Shown: positions 7,174 through 13,186 of the stretch, piece by piece
Numbering within the stretch: position 1 is the first letter of the stretch
Layout of the letters: every line of letters starts with the position of its first letter
Assembly: GCA_013816275.1 (NCBI GenBank)
Contig: JACDER010000004.1
Coordinates: 1 to 15,794 of the forward strand
From: Actinomycetota bacterium
GTDB lineage: Bacteria; Actinomycetota; Thermoleophilia; Gaiellales; Gaiellaceae
Reading direction: 5' to 3'
DNA: 15,794 nt
The notes under the pieces: generated by a model
Databases searched by the model: none
Told to the model about the DNA's origin: nothing
Seen by the model: only the letters and a program-made list of their open reading frames with translations
Made by a program: the position numbers and the translations under genes

Positions 7174-7898
7174 AGCTCGGCCTCGAGGGGAGGACGGCGA
7201 TCGTCTGCGGGGCCTCATCGGGGCTCGGGCTCGCGTCGGCGGAGAGCCTGGCCCGCGAGGGTGCGAACGTCGCGATGCTCGCGCGCCACCGGAAGGGGCT
7301 CGAGCAGCAGGCCGAGCGGATCGGCGGGCTCGCGGTTCGCGGCGACGTGCGGAATCCCGAGGACCTGGCCCGGCTCGTGGAAACCACGATCGAGGCGTTC
7401 GGCGGCGTCGACATTCTCGTCAACAACAGCGGTGGGCCGCCTCCGGGGACGGCGGTCGAGCTGACGGACGAGTTGGTGGAGGAGGCGGTCGAGCTGCTCC
7501 TGCTCTCGGCGATCAGGCTGACCCGGTTGTGCCTGCCCCACCTGGAACGCAGCGGCCAGGGGCGGATCGTCAACATCGAGTCGAACACCGTCCGCCAGCC
7601 TGTCGACGACCTGGTGCTCTCGAACGTAGTGCGCGCCGGCGTCATCGGCTGGGCGAAGTCGCTCTCACGCGAGCTCGCGCCCAAGGGCATCACGGTCAAC
7701 TCGATCGCGCCCGGCCGCATCGATACCCCGCGGATCGCGCAGCTGGGGCACACGGACCCGAGCGGCATCCCGATGGAACGCCTCGGACGCCCGGAGGAGG
7801 TCGGCGACGTCGTGTGCTTCCTCGCCTCCGAGCGCGCGTCATACATCACGGGAGCCGTCATCCCGGTCGACGGCGGGCTCACGCGCTCACTCCTCTAG
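7170..7898 (+). CDS. Short-chain dehydrogenase/reductase, atypical active site
   Basis: This 242-residue Rossmann-fold protein has the SDR cofactor motif GASSGLG (14-20), NNSGG (85-89), the Ser138 in NIES, the PGRIDTPR loop and the C-terminal YITGAVIPVDGG seen in FabG-like enzymes. The YxxxK pair is replaced: the aligned segment LSNVVRAGVIGWAKSL places Ser151 and Arg155 at the Tyr and Lys positions. A group of FabG-like proteins with 'SNxxR' at this place is known, so it is probably a subfamily trait. Substrate is unknown, and catalysis may differ from classical SDRs. ATG at 7170 overlaps the queF stop by four bases (ATGA). It would be the last gene of the icd operon; its stop forms part of the next promoter. 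Confidence 0.85.
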   Translation: MKLGLEGRTAIVCGASSGLGLASAESLAREGANVAMLARHRKGLEQQAERIGGLAVRGDVRNPEDLARLVETTIEAFGGVDILVNNSGGPPPGTAVELTDELVEEAVELLLLSAIRLTRLCLPHLERSGQGRIVNIESNTVRQPVDDLVLSNVVRAGVIGWAKSLSRELAPKGITVNSIAPGRIDTPRIAQLGHTDPSGIPMERLGRPEEVGDVVCFLASERASYITGAVIPVDGGLTRSLL

Positions 7899-7901
7899 TC
7901 T
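7896..7901 (+). promoter_or_regulatory. Candidate -10 for the PDZ-Lon gene
   Basis: TAGTCT fits the TANNNT -10 pattern and lies six bases before the ATG at 7908. Its first three bases are the stop codon of the SDR gene. No Shine-Dalgarno precedes the ATG, so a leaderless transcript beginning at the ATG is likely. No -35 is evident. Confidence 0.45.
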
Positions 7902-7907
7902 GGCCCC

Positions 7908-8918
7908 ATGAAGCGGCTGCTCACGCCGGCGCGGCTGACGATCGCCGGGCTCGCCCTGCTGCTGCTCGTCGCGGTGGTCCTGTGGCTCGTTCCATCGAAC
8001 AGCTACCTCTTGCTGCCGGACACGGCGCGTTCCGTCGCCCCGCTCGTGACCGTCGGAAAGCCGGGCGCGAAGGCGGACGACGACAACGGGGAGATCTTCT
8101 TCCTCGCCGTCCTCGTGCGAAAGGCGAACATGCTGGAGCGGCTGTTCCCGTCGATCCGAAGCGGCGCCACGCTCATTCCCGCCTCGGCGCTGCGACCCCC
8201 CGGAGTCAGCGAGGGCACACAGCGCCGCATCGACCAGCGCGACATGACCGAGTCACAAAGCATTGCCGCGGCCGTTGCCCTTCGGGCCATGGGCTACAAG
8301 GTGATCGCCCGACAGAACGGCGCGCAGATCGCCGACGTCGTGCCAGGCACGCCGGCGGTGGGCAAGCTGAAGCCGACGGACGTGATCGTCTCGGTGGACG
8401 GCAACCGCGTGCGCACCCCAGACGACCTACGCCGCCTGATCCGAATGCACCGCCCCGGCGAGATCGTGAGCCTGGGGGTCCGGGACGCCAAGGGGCTGCG
8501 CACGGTCGACATCCGGACGAAATCGGAGGGCGGTCATCCGGTCATCGGCGTGATCATCGACCAGAGCGCGAACATCCGGCTCCCCTTCCCGATCAAGATT
8601 CGCGCCGGCTCGGTGGTAGGCCCCTCGGCGGGGCTCGCGTTCGCGCTCGAGATCATGGAGAAGCTCGGCCGTGACGTCGACCACGGCTACCGCATCGCCG
8701 CGACCGGCGAGCTGCAACTGAGCGGCGCAGTGCTGCCGATCGGCGGCGTCGAGCAGAAAGCGATCGAAGCGAAGCAGTCGCATGTGGACATCCTGTTGAT
8801 CCCGGCTGGGGACAACGCGACGCAGGCGCGGAGGTACGCGGGGAACGTGCGGGTCATCGCTGTGCAAAGCTTTCAGCAGGTGTTGCGCGACCTGGCAACA
8901 CTACCCGAAAAACGGTAG
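7908..8918 (+). CDS. Membrane-anchored PDZ-Lon (S16) protease, YlbL family
   Basis: The 336-residue protein starts with an uncleaved signal-anchor at about residues 9-30 (ARLTIAGLALLLLVAVVLWL), followed by an extracytoplasmic region, a PDZ domain at about 128-205 (IADVVPGTPAVGKLKPTDVI) and a Lon-type proteolytic domain at about 210-330. The Ser-Lys dyad is visible as Ser240 in VVGPSAGLAF and Lys284 in IGGVEQKAIEA. There is no ATPase domain, as expected of the YlbL group, which acts outside the membrane on unknown or quality-control substrates; the B. subtilis relative takes part in DNA-damage checkpoint recovery. ATG at 7908 fits the signal-anchor and the leaderless spacing. The gene is probably a separate unit after the SDR. 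Confidence 0.88.
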   Translation: MKRLLTPARLTIAGLALLLLVAVVLWLVPSNSYLLLPDTARSVAPLVTVGKPGAKADDDNGEIFFLAVLVRKANMLERLFPSIRSGATLIPASALRPPGVSEGTQRRIDQRDMTESQSIAAAVALRAMGYKVIARQNGAQIADVVPGTPAVGKLKPTDVIVSVDGNRVRTPDDLRRLIRMHRPGEIVSLGVRDAKGLRTVDIRTKSEGGHPVIGVIIDQSANIRLPFPIKIRAGSVVGPSAGLAFALEIMEKLGRDVDHGYRIAATGELQLSGAVLPIGGVEQKAIEAKQSHVDILLIPAGDNATQARRYAGNVRVIAVQSFQQVLRDLATLPEKR

Positions 8919-8949
8919 ATCGAGATAGTCTTGCCCGGGTAGAAACTCT

Positions 8950-8970
8950 CGGAAATTCCAGGAATTTCCG
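8950..8970. promoter_or_regulatory. Perfect 21-bp palindrome, likely operator
   Basis: The arms CGGAAATTCC (8950-8959) and GGAATTTCCG (8961-8970) are exact reverse complements around a single A at 8960. Each arm is also nearly self-symmetric (GGAA-A-TTCC). A one-base loop makes an RNA hairpin unlikely and there is no T-run, so a dimeric protein site is more probable than a terminator. It lies 12 bp upstream of the -35 of the next promoter, a usual place for an activator. Confidence 0.55.
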
Positions 8971-8982
8971 TTCAGGCAACTC

Positions 8983-9010
8983 TTGAATTCTCGGCCAGCC
9001 GCCCTATAGT
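8983..9010 (+). promoter_or_regulatory. Sigma-70-type promoter for the four-cysteine gene
   Basis: TTGAAT at 8983-8988 and TATAGT at 9005-9010 are separated by 16 bp. Transcription would start near 9017, giving a leader of about 34 bases that carries the purine-rich ribosome-binding site at 9032-9039. This is the best -35/-10 pair in the right half of the window. Confidence 0.6.
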
Positions 9011-9050
9011 TGCCCCTCGTCAAACGGACGCGGAGGGGGCGGTTCAGACG

Positions 9051-9233
9051 GTGCGGAAGCGTAGCGAAATCACCTGCGACGAGTGTTATTTCAGGCGTGC
9101 GGGACTCTGCGCTCTCGTGCTCGCCGAGCCCTGTCCGACCTTCAGGGCGCACAGTCGCGGGTCACTCGTTCCGCCCCGGCAGCCGCGCCTTCTTCCTCGG
9201 ACTCTCCCAGAGCTCGTCGAGCGATCCGCGTAG
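9051..9233 (+). CDS. Small four-cysteine protein of unknown function
   Basis: A 60-residue soluble protein whose first half has the pattern CDEC-YFRRAGL-C-ALVLAEP-C (C-x2-C-x8-C-x8-C), suited to bind zinc or an iron-sulfur cluster; this is inferred from Cys spacing alone. The second half is Pro/Arg-rich (SLVPPRQPRLLPRTLPEL) and probably unstructured. The GTG start at 9051 follows a GGAGGGGG ribosome-binding site at 9032-9039 and a clear promoter, so expression looks real and independent. A perfect palindrome lies upstream of the promoter, implying regulation. There is no membrane segment. I do not recognise a named family. The stop TAG lies next to the promoter of the LapA-domain gene. Confidence 0.65.
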   Translation: MRKRSEITCDECYFRRAGLCALVLAEPCPTFRAHSRGSLVPPRQPRLLPRTLPELVERSA

Positions 9234-9241
9234 CTTAAGCT
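9232..9241 (+). promoter_or_regulatory. Palindromic -10 region of the LapA-domain gene
   Basis: AGCTTAAGCT is a perfect 10-bp palindrome. It contains TAAGCT (9236-9241), a TANNNT hexamer six bases before the GTG at 9248, the same spacing as at the PDZ-Lon gene. A leaderless transcript is likely; no Shine-Dalgarno is seen. Confidence 0.4.
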
Positions 9242-9247
9242 TGCGGC

Positions 9248-9589
9248 GTGGAGCACCCACGCAAGGTCGATCGCCAGCAGTGGCAGCCGTGGCTGTGGTT
9301 CGTTCTGGTGGGCCTTCTGCTCGCCGTCGCCTACCTGATCGCCTTCGTGGTCGAGAACAGTCACAGCGTCGCCGTGCACTGGGTGTTCGGGACAACGCAC
9401 GGCTCGCTGATCTGGGTGATCCTCGTCAGCCTGGCGCTCGGACTGCTGGTCGGGGTTCTGCTGTCGCAGCTATACCGTCGCCGGCAACGGAGCCACACGC
9501 CCGAGCAGCTTCCTGAGAGCCTCGGCGACCAGGCCGACACCGTCGGTGATCTCGGCGGGGACGGCGAAGCTGAACGCGAGACGAGCTGA
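9248..9589 (+). CDS. LapA-domain (DUF1049) membrane protein
   Basis: The 113-residue protein has two transmembrane helices at about residues 14-36 (PWLWFVLVGLLLAVAYLIAF) and 53-76 (GSLIWVILVSLALGLLVGVL) with the short VENSHSVAVHWVFG link typical of the LapA_dom family. In E. coli the family member LapA acts with LapB in lipopolysaccharide control; Gram-positive relatives have no assigned function. The acidic C-terminal tail (residues 80-113) is encoded opposite the end of the aminotransferase gene, giving a 120-bp convergent overlap. GTG at 9248 fits the leaderless promoter directly upstream. The fold assignment is solid, and the role is unknown here. Confidence 0.75.
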   Translation: MEHPRKVDRQQWQPWLWFVLVGLLLAVAYLIAFVVENSHSVAVHWVFGTTHGSLIWVILVSLALGLLVGVLLSQLYRRRQRSHTPEQLPESLGDQADTVGDLGGDGEAERETS

Positions 9590-10660
9590 GCTCTCTCCCC
9601 CAGGGCCGGCGAAGAAGTCGGTGCCCTTGACGAACGTGACGCCGGCCGCCTCCGCCTCGGAGAGCAATGCCCCGGCGTCCACCTCGCCCGGCAGGTCGAG
9701 CCAGATGAAGTAGCCGCCTTCGGGCCGGCTCCATGACGCCCCGTCCGGGAACTCCCGCTCGAGCGCGCCGAGCATGGCGTCGCGGCGCTCGCGCAGCAGT
9801 CCACCGGCGCGTTGAAGGTTCGGCTCGAGGAGACCGGTCCGGAGGAACTCCCACACGATCGCCTGGGTGAAGATGACAGGCGACACGTACGTCGAGACGG
9901 CAATCGCCTCGACGGCGGCCGCCAGCTCAGGTGGGAGGACGAGGTAGCCGACGCGCAGGCCCGGCGCGATCGTCTTCGAGAACGAGCACGAGTAGATCAC
10001 GCGGCCGGCTGGAGCGAGCTCGAGCAGACTCGGAAGCGGATCGCCCTCGAAGCGGACGAGCCCGTACGGGTCGTCCTCCACGATCAGCAGGTCCTCGGCC
10101 TCGGCCAGGTCGACCAGCTGCCGGCGGCGCTCGAGCAAGAGCGTGCGGCCGCTCGGGTTCTGGAAGGTCGGAATCGTGTACAGGAACGCGGGCTTCGGGC
10201 CCTCGTCCAGCGCGCGCTCCAGCGCGTCGAGCTCGAGCCCGCCGTCGTCCATCGGGACGCCGGTCACCTCGGCGCCGAGCCCCTGCAGGATCTTCAGCGG
10301 CCGGTCGTAGGTCGGGGCCTCGACGAGGACGCGCTTGTTCTCTCCCTGGAGCAGGCGCTGCCAGAGGAAGGCGAGCCCTTGCAGCGAGCCGTTCGAGACG
10401 AAGACCCGGGCCGGGTCGACGCCGTGGCGCTCGGCGAGGAGCTCGCGAAGCGGCGGGAACCCGGCGGGCGGACCGTACTGGGCCGCGTCGCGCTCGGGGC
10501 GCTGCAGCACCGCGAGCGTGCAGTCGCCGATCTCTTCCAGCGGGAGGCAGTCGGGGCCGGGAACACCTCGGGCGAACGAGATCACGTGGTCGAGTCTAGA
10601 GATCGCGGCGGCGGATGCAGCGGCCCGAGCGGCGCCGGCCCGCGCTCCAAAAGTATTCAC
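9470..10660 (-). CDS. PLP-dependent aminotransferase, class I/II (2-aminoadipate/LysN-like)
   Basis: The 396-residue fold-type I enzyme transfers amino groups using PLP. The PLP lysine is Lys229 in YSCSFSKTIAPGLRVGYL; Asn168 (FQNPSGRTL), Asp197 and Tyr199 (DDPYG), and Arg236 in the same lysine motif support it. The N-terminal FARGVPGPDCLP and QYGPPAGFPPLRELLAERHG segments resemble the aminoadipate/kynurenine/branched-chain group related to MocR catalytic domains, without an HTH. The amino acid substrate is not predictable. GTG at 10660 is six bases after AAGACT, a weak -10 candidate. The end overlaps the tail of the convergent LapA gene by 120 bp. A REP-like palindrome separates it from the HAD gene upstream. 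Confidence 0.85.
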   Translation of the reverse strand: MNTFGARAGAARAAASAAAISRLDHVISFARGVPGPDCLPLEEIGDCTLAVLQRPERDAAQYGPPAGFPPLRELLAERHGVDPARVFVSNGSLQGLAFLWQRLLQGENKRVLVEAPTYDRPLKILQGLGAEVTGVPMDDGGLELDALERALDEGPKPAFLYTIPTFQNPSGRTLLLERRRQLVDLAEAEDLLIVEDDPYGLVRFEGDPLPSLLELAPAGRVIYSCSFSKTIAPGLRVGYLVLPPELAAAVEAIAVSTYVSPVIFTQAIVWEFLRTGLLEPNLQRAGGLLRERRDAMLGALEREFPDGASWSRPEGGYFIWLDLPGEVDAGALLSEAEAAGVTFVKGTDFFAGPGGESSARLAFSFAVPAEITDGVGLVAEALRKLLGRVAPLPATV

Positions 10661-10700
10661 GCCTTGAGTCTTCCAGACGCAGATATTTCAGGACACCAGA

Positions 10701-10759
10701 AAGGTGCCGCCACTACCAGGGATTTTCGAACAGAGTGCCAGGCACGTGCCTGGCACCTT
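10701..10759. repeat. REP-like palindromic element
   Basis: The core is a perfect 22-bp palindrome at 10735-10756 built of GTGCCAGGCAC and GTGCCTGGCAC. An outer pair, AAGGTGCC at 10701-10708 and GGCACCTT at 10752-10759, is an exact inverted repeat. The GTGCCAGGCAC word is the familiar core of bacterial REP sequences mobilised by REP-associated tyrosine transposases (established for other genomes). No transposase is present in the window. It fills the 110-bp gap between the HAD and aminotransferase genes and could weaken transcription passing from one to the other. Confidence 0.7.
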
Positions 10760-10770
10760 GTATGCAGGCG

Positions 10771-11496
10771 CTATACAAGCACCAGGGCGCCCAGAAGATC
10801 CGTGAAGCGTCCGACGATCGCGTCCGCGTCGCGCAGATCGTCCCGGTCGAAGCGGCCAAGAGTAATCCCGACGCAGTGGATCCCGGCTGCGTGCGCGCCC
10901 TCGACGTCGCGCGGCGTGTCGCCGACCGCCCAGGTCTGGTCCGCGGGGACGCCCCCCGCCCGCTCGCGCGCGTCGCGGATCAGATCGACTCGGTCCTCGG
11001 CGTCGCAGCCGAACGCTCCCTGGCCCTCCTGGAAGAAGCGGGCGAGACCGAGGCGCTCCATCCGCGCGCGCGCGATCGGCTCCGGGTTGCCGGTCATGAG
11101 CACGATCCGGGTCCGCCGGGAGAGCTCCTCGAGGGTCTCCGCAGCACCGGGAGCCGCCTGCCAGTGGGACGTGTCGCTCTCGGCCAGCAGCCCGAGGTAG
11201 CGGTCCGAGACGAGCACGCACCAGCGCGTGAGCCCGGCGTCGATCTGCTCGTCGTCCACGCCGGCGGCCTCCAGCACGAGCCTGGTGATCCGCTGCGCCG
11301 TCTGGCCCGGATGGTCGACCTTCCCGATCGCGTCCGGCGGTAGGCGGAGGCCCCAGACCTCCTCGATCGCGTCCAGCGTCGCCCGCCCGACCAGTGGGTC
11401 CGAGGTCAGGAACAGCGTCCCGTCGATGTCGAAGAGGACGAGACGCGCTGGCTCGTCTAGTGCCGAGGTCGCCCTTCGTCCGCGGGCGGGACCCAA
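10771..11496 (-). CDS. HAD-superfamily hydrolase, phosphoglycolate phosphatase-like
   Basis: The 241-residue protein has the HAD motifs in order: motif I FDIDGTLF with nucleophile Asp23 and Asp25, motif II Thr135 in VLMTGN, and motif IV VGDTPRDV with Asp193 and Asp197. A helical cap lies between residues 30 and 110, as in the Gph/beta-phosphoglucomutase class. The usual motif III Lys is not obvious; Arg169 in DAEDRVDLI may fill it. A small-phosphoester phosphatase role is likely, with unknown substrate. The only standard start is TTG at 11496, which adds about 16 residues before motif I and overlaps the upstream small gene by 40 bp; the true start is uncertain. It appears to be transcribed with that gene. 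Confidence 0.8.
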   Translation of the reverse strand: MGPARGRRATSALDEPARLVLFDIDGTLFLTSDPLVGRATLDAIEEVWGLRLPPDAIGKVDHPGQTAQRITRLVLEAAGVDDEQIDAGLTRWCVLVSDRYLGLLAESDTSHWQAAPGAAETLEELSRRTRIVLMTGNPEPIARARMERLGLARFFQEGQGAFGCDAEDRVDLIRDARERAGGVPADQTWAVGDTPRDVEGAHAAGIHCVGITLGRFDRDDLRDADAIVGRFTDLLGALVLV

Positions 11497-11654
11497 TTTG
11501 GCGGTGCCCCGCCGCTATGCGCGGTCAGGTCCTGCCCGTAGTGCTGGGTGCGGGCGGCCGACATCGCGTCGGTGGGATCGACGCGCTCTTGCATCCCCGC
11601 GTCGTCCCCGAACATACGCTTGAACCGCGCGGCGAGACGCTGGAACAACGACAT
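11457..11654 (-). CDS. 65-residue hypothetical protein downstream of sucD
   Basis: This small soluble protein begins MSLFQRLAARFKRMFGDDAG, an amphipathic basic helix that might touch membrane or protein, and continues with a polar, Pro-rich tail (GGAPPNWVPPADEGR). The ATG at 11654 lies 18 bp after the sucD stop. A TACGCT hexamer (complement of 11662-11667) sits seven bases upstream of the ATG, so a leaderless internal promoter is possible. It overlaps the start of the HAD gene by 40 bp. Its single Trp and Tyr and organised composition suggest a real gene rather than chance. No family is recognised. Confidence 0.5.
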   Translation of the reverse strand: MSLFQRLAARFKRMFGDDAGMQERVDPTDAMSAARTQHYGQDLTAHSGGAPPNWVPPADEGRPRH

Positions 11655-11672
11655 GTCACGAAGCGTAACCGG

Positions 11673-12551
11673 TCAGACGGTCACGCCGGCCGCCTCGGCC
11701 ACGAGCTGCGCGACCTCGGTCGGGGTCGTGCCGACCGTGATCCCGGCCGCCTCGAGCGCTTCCTTCTTCGCCTCCGCCGTCCCGGACGAGCCCGAGATGA
11801 TCGCGCCCGCGTGACCCATCGTCTTGCCCGGCGGTGCGGTGAAGCCGGCGATGTACGCGAAGACCGGCGTCGACATCTCGGCACCGATGAAGCGCGCGGC
11901 CTTCTCCTCCTCGTCACCTCCGATCTCGCCCACCATCACGATCCGCTCGGTCTCGGGATCGTCCTCGAACTTCTGGAGGATGTCGATGAACGACGAGCCG
12001 ACGACCGGGTCGCCGCCGATCCCGACGATGGTCGAGTTGCCGAGCCCGAGCTGGGTGAGCTCGTGGCCGATCTGGTACGTCAGCGTCCCCGAGCGAGAGA
12101 CGAGCCCGATCTTGCCCTCGCTGAAGATCTCGCCCGGGATGATCCCGACATTCGCCTTTTCCGGAGAGAGCACGCCCGGGCAGTTCGGCCCGATCAGCGT
12201 GACCCCGCGCCCCTGGATGTAGTTGTAGACCCGCAGCATCTCGTGGGCCGGCACATGCTCGGCGATGGCGATCACGGTGCCGATTCCCGAGTCGACCGCC
12301 TCGTAGATCGCGTCGGCCGAGTACGGGCCCGGCACGAACACGAGCGAGGTATTCGCCCCCGCTTCCTCGACGGCCTCGAGCACCGTGTTGAAGACCGGAA
12401 CACCCTCAACATCTTGGCCTCCTTTGCCCGGTGTGACGCCGGCGACGAGGTTCGTCCCGTAGGCCTTGTTCCTCAGCCCGTGGAAACGGCCCTCGCGGCC
12501 CGTCAGGCCCTGGACGACGAGGCGCGTGTCGCTGTCGACGATGATCGCCAT
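11673..12551 (-). CDS. sucD: Succinyl-CoA ligase (ADP/GDP-forming), alpha subunit
   Basis: The 292-residue subunit binds CoA and carries the phosphohistidine in the interconversion of succinyl-CoA and succinate with nucleotide triphosphate formation. The N-terminal CoA-binding fold shows LVVQGLTGREGRFH and GVTPGKGG; GPNCPG (121-126) and the active His247 in GHAGAIISG are present. Length equals the family norm of about 290. The ATG at 12551 shares one base with the methyltransferase stop (TGATG), indicating coupling. A longer open frame upstream is only the shadow of the methyltransferase. Its beta partner sucC lies two genes upstream in the same operon. Confidence 0.95.
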   Translation of the reverse strand: MAIIVDSDTRLVVQGLTGREGRFHGLRNKAYGTNLVAGVTPGKGGQDVEGVPVFNTVLEAVEEAGANTSLVFVPGPYSADAIYEAVDSGIGTVIAIAEHVPAHEMLRVYNYIQGRGVTLIGPNCPGVLSPEKANVGIIPGEIFSEGKIGLVSRSGTLTYQIGHELTQLGLGNSTIVGIGGDPVVGSSFIDILQKFEDDPETERIVMVGEIGGDEEEKAARFIGAEMSTPVFAYIAGFTAPPGKTMGHAGAIISGSSGTAEAKKEALEAAGITVGTTPTEVAQLVAEAAGVTV

Positions 12552-13186
12552 CAGGCTTTCCGTCCTTTGAGGACGATTCGGTCGAGTGCGAGGTAGCCGT
12601 CCTCGATCCGGTCGGCCAGCAGCTCTCTTACGCGGTCGGCCTCCTCGCCGGAGCAGCCCGCGCGCGCGAGCCAGGGCTCGAGCTCGATCCGCTTGTCCTC
12701 GATCTCCACCGCTTCGACCCCGAGCCCCGCGCCGGCGAACAGGCCGCGCCACTCCTCTTCGGAATAGCAGCGGACGTGAGTCGGATCGTGCAGGCGCGAG
12801 GCCTCCTCGAAGGTCTCGCCGAGATAAAGGTTGTCGGCGACGATCACCAGGTGCCGCGCGACGCGAGCCATCTCGGCCATCGCCGTCGCGATGTCGGTGA
12901 AGTGATGTGGAGCTGCGCGCGAGACGACAGTGTCGAAGCTCCCGTCCGCAAAGGGGAGGTCCTCGGCGCGGGCGGTCGTGTCCGCACGCATTCCGGGCGC
13001 GGGGTCGACGGTTACGACCTGGAAGCCGGCCTCGCGCAGCCGCCGGGCGACGTGGCCGCCGCCGGTGGCGACGTCGAGCGCGGTCTCCCCTTCCGCCCAT
13101 TCCACGATCAGGTCGAGGTCGCGCCCGCTGCGATGCGCCTCGCTTTCTCGATACGTCTCCGCCCGCTCCGACCAGACGTCCGTCAT
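12551..13186 (-). CDS. SAM-dependent class I methyltransferase between sucC and sucD
   Basis: The 211-residue protein has the Rossmann-like methyltransferase fold: motif I LDVATGGGHVA (37-47), an acidic residue after strand 2 (Asp61 in VVTVDPAPG), AEDLPFADGSFDTVVSRAA (74-92) as the post-motif region, and a Met/helix segment IATAMAEMARV. It resembles the UbiE/Methyltransf_11 group; substrate is unknown (quinone or small molecule are possibilities, not shown). ATG at 13186 overlaps the sucC stop by four bases (ATGA) and its own stop shares a base with the sucD ATG, so all three are one coupled unit. The usual order is sucC directly followed by sucD, making this insertion notable. Confidence 0.85.
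   Translation of the reverse strand: MTDVWSERAETYRESEAHRSGRDLDLIVEWAEGETALDVATGGGHVARRLREAGFQVVTVDPAPGMRADTTARAEDLPFADGSFDTVVSRAAPHHFTDIATAMAEMARVARHLVIVADNLYLGETFEEASRLHDPTHVRCYSEEEWRGLFAGAGLGVEAVEIEDKRIELEPWLARAGCSGEEADRVRELLADRIEDGYLALDRIVLKGRKA

Noticed and set aside
9812..11200. 462-codon plus-strand open frame opposite the aminotransferase and HAD genes
   Set aside because: It runs across two well-supported minus-strand genes and the REP element and shows no domain; typical high-GC shadow.
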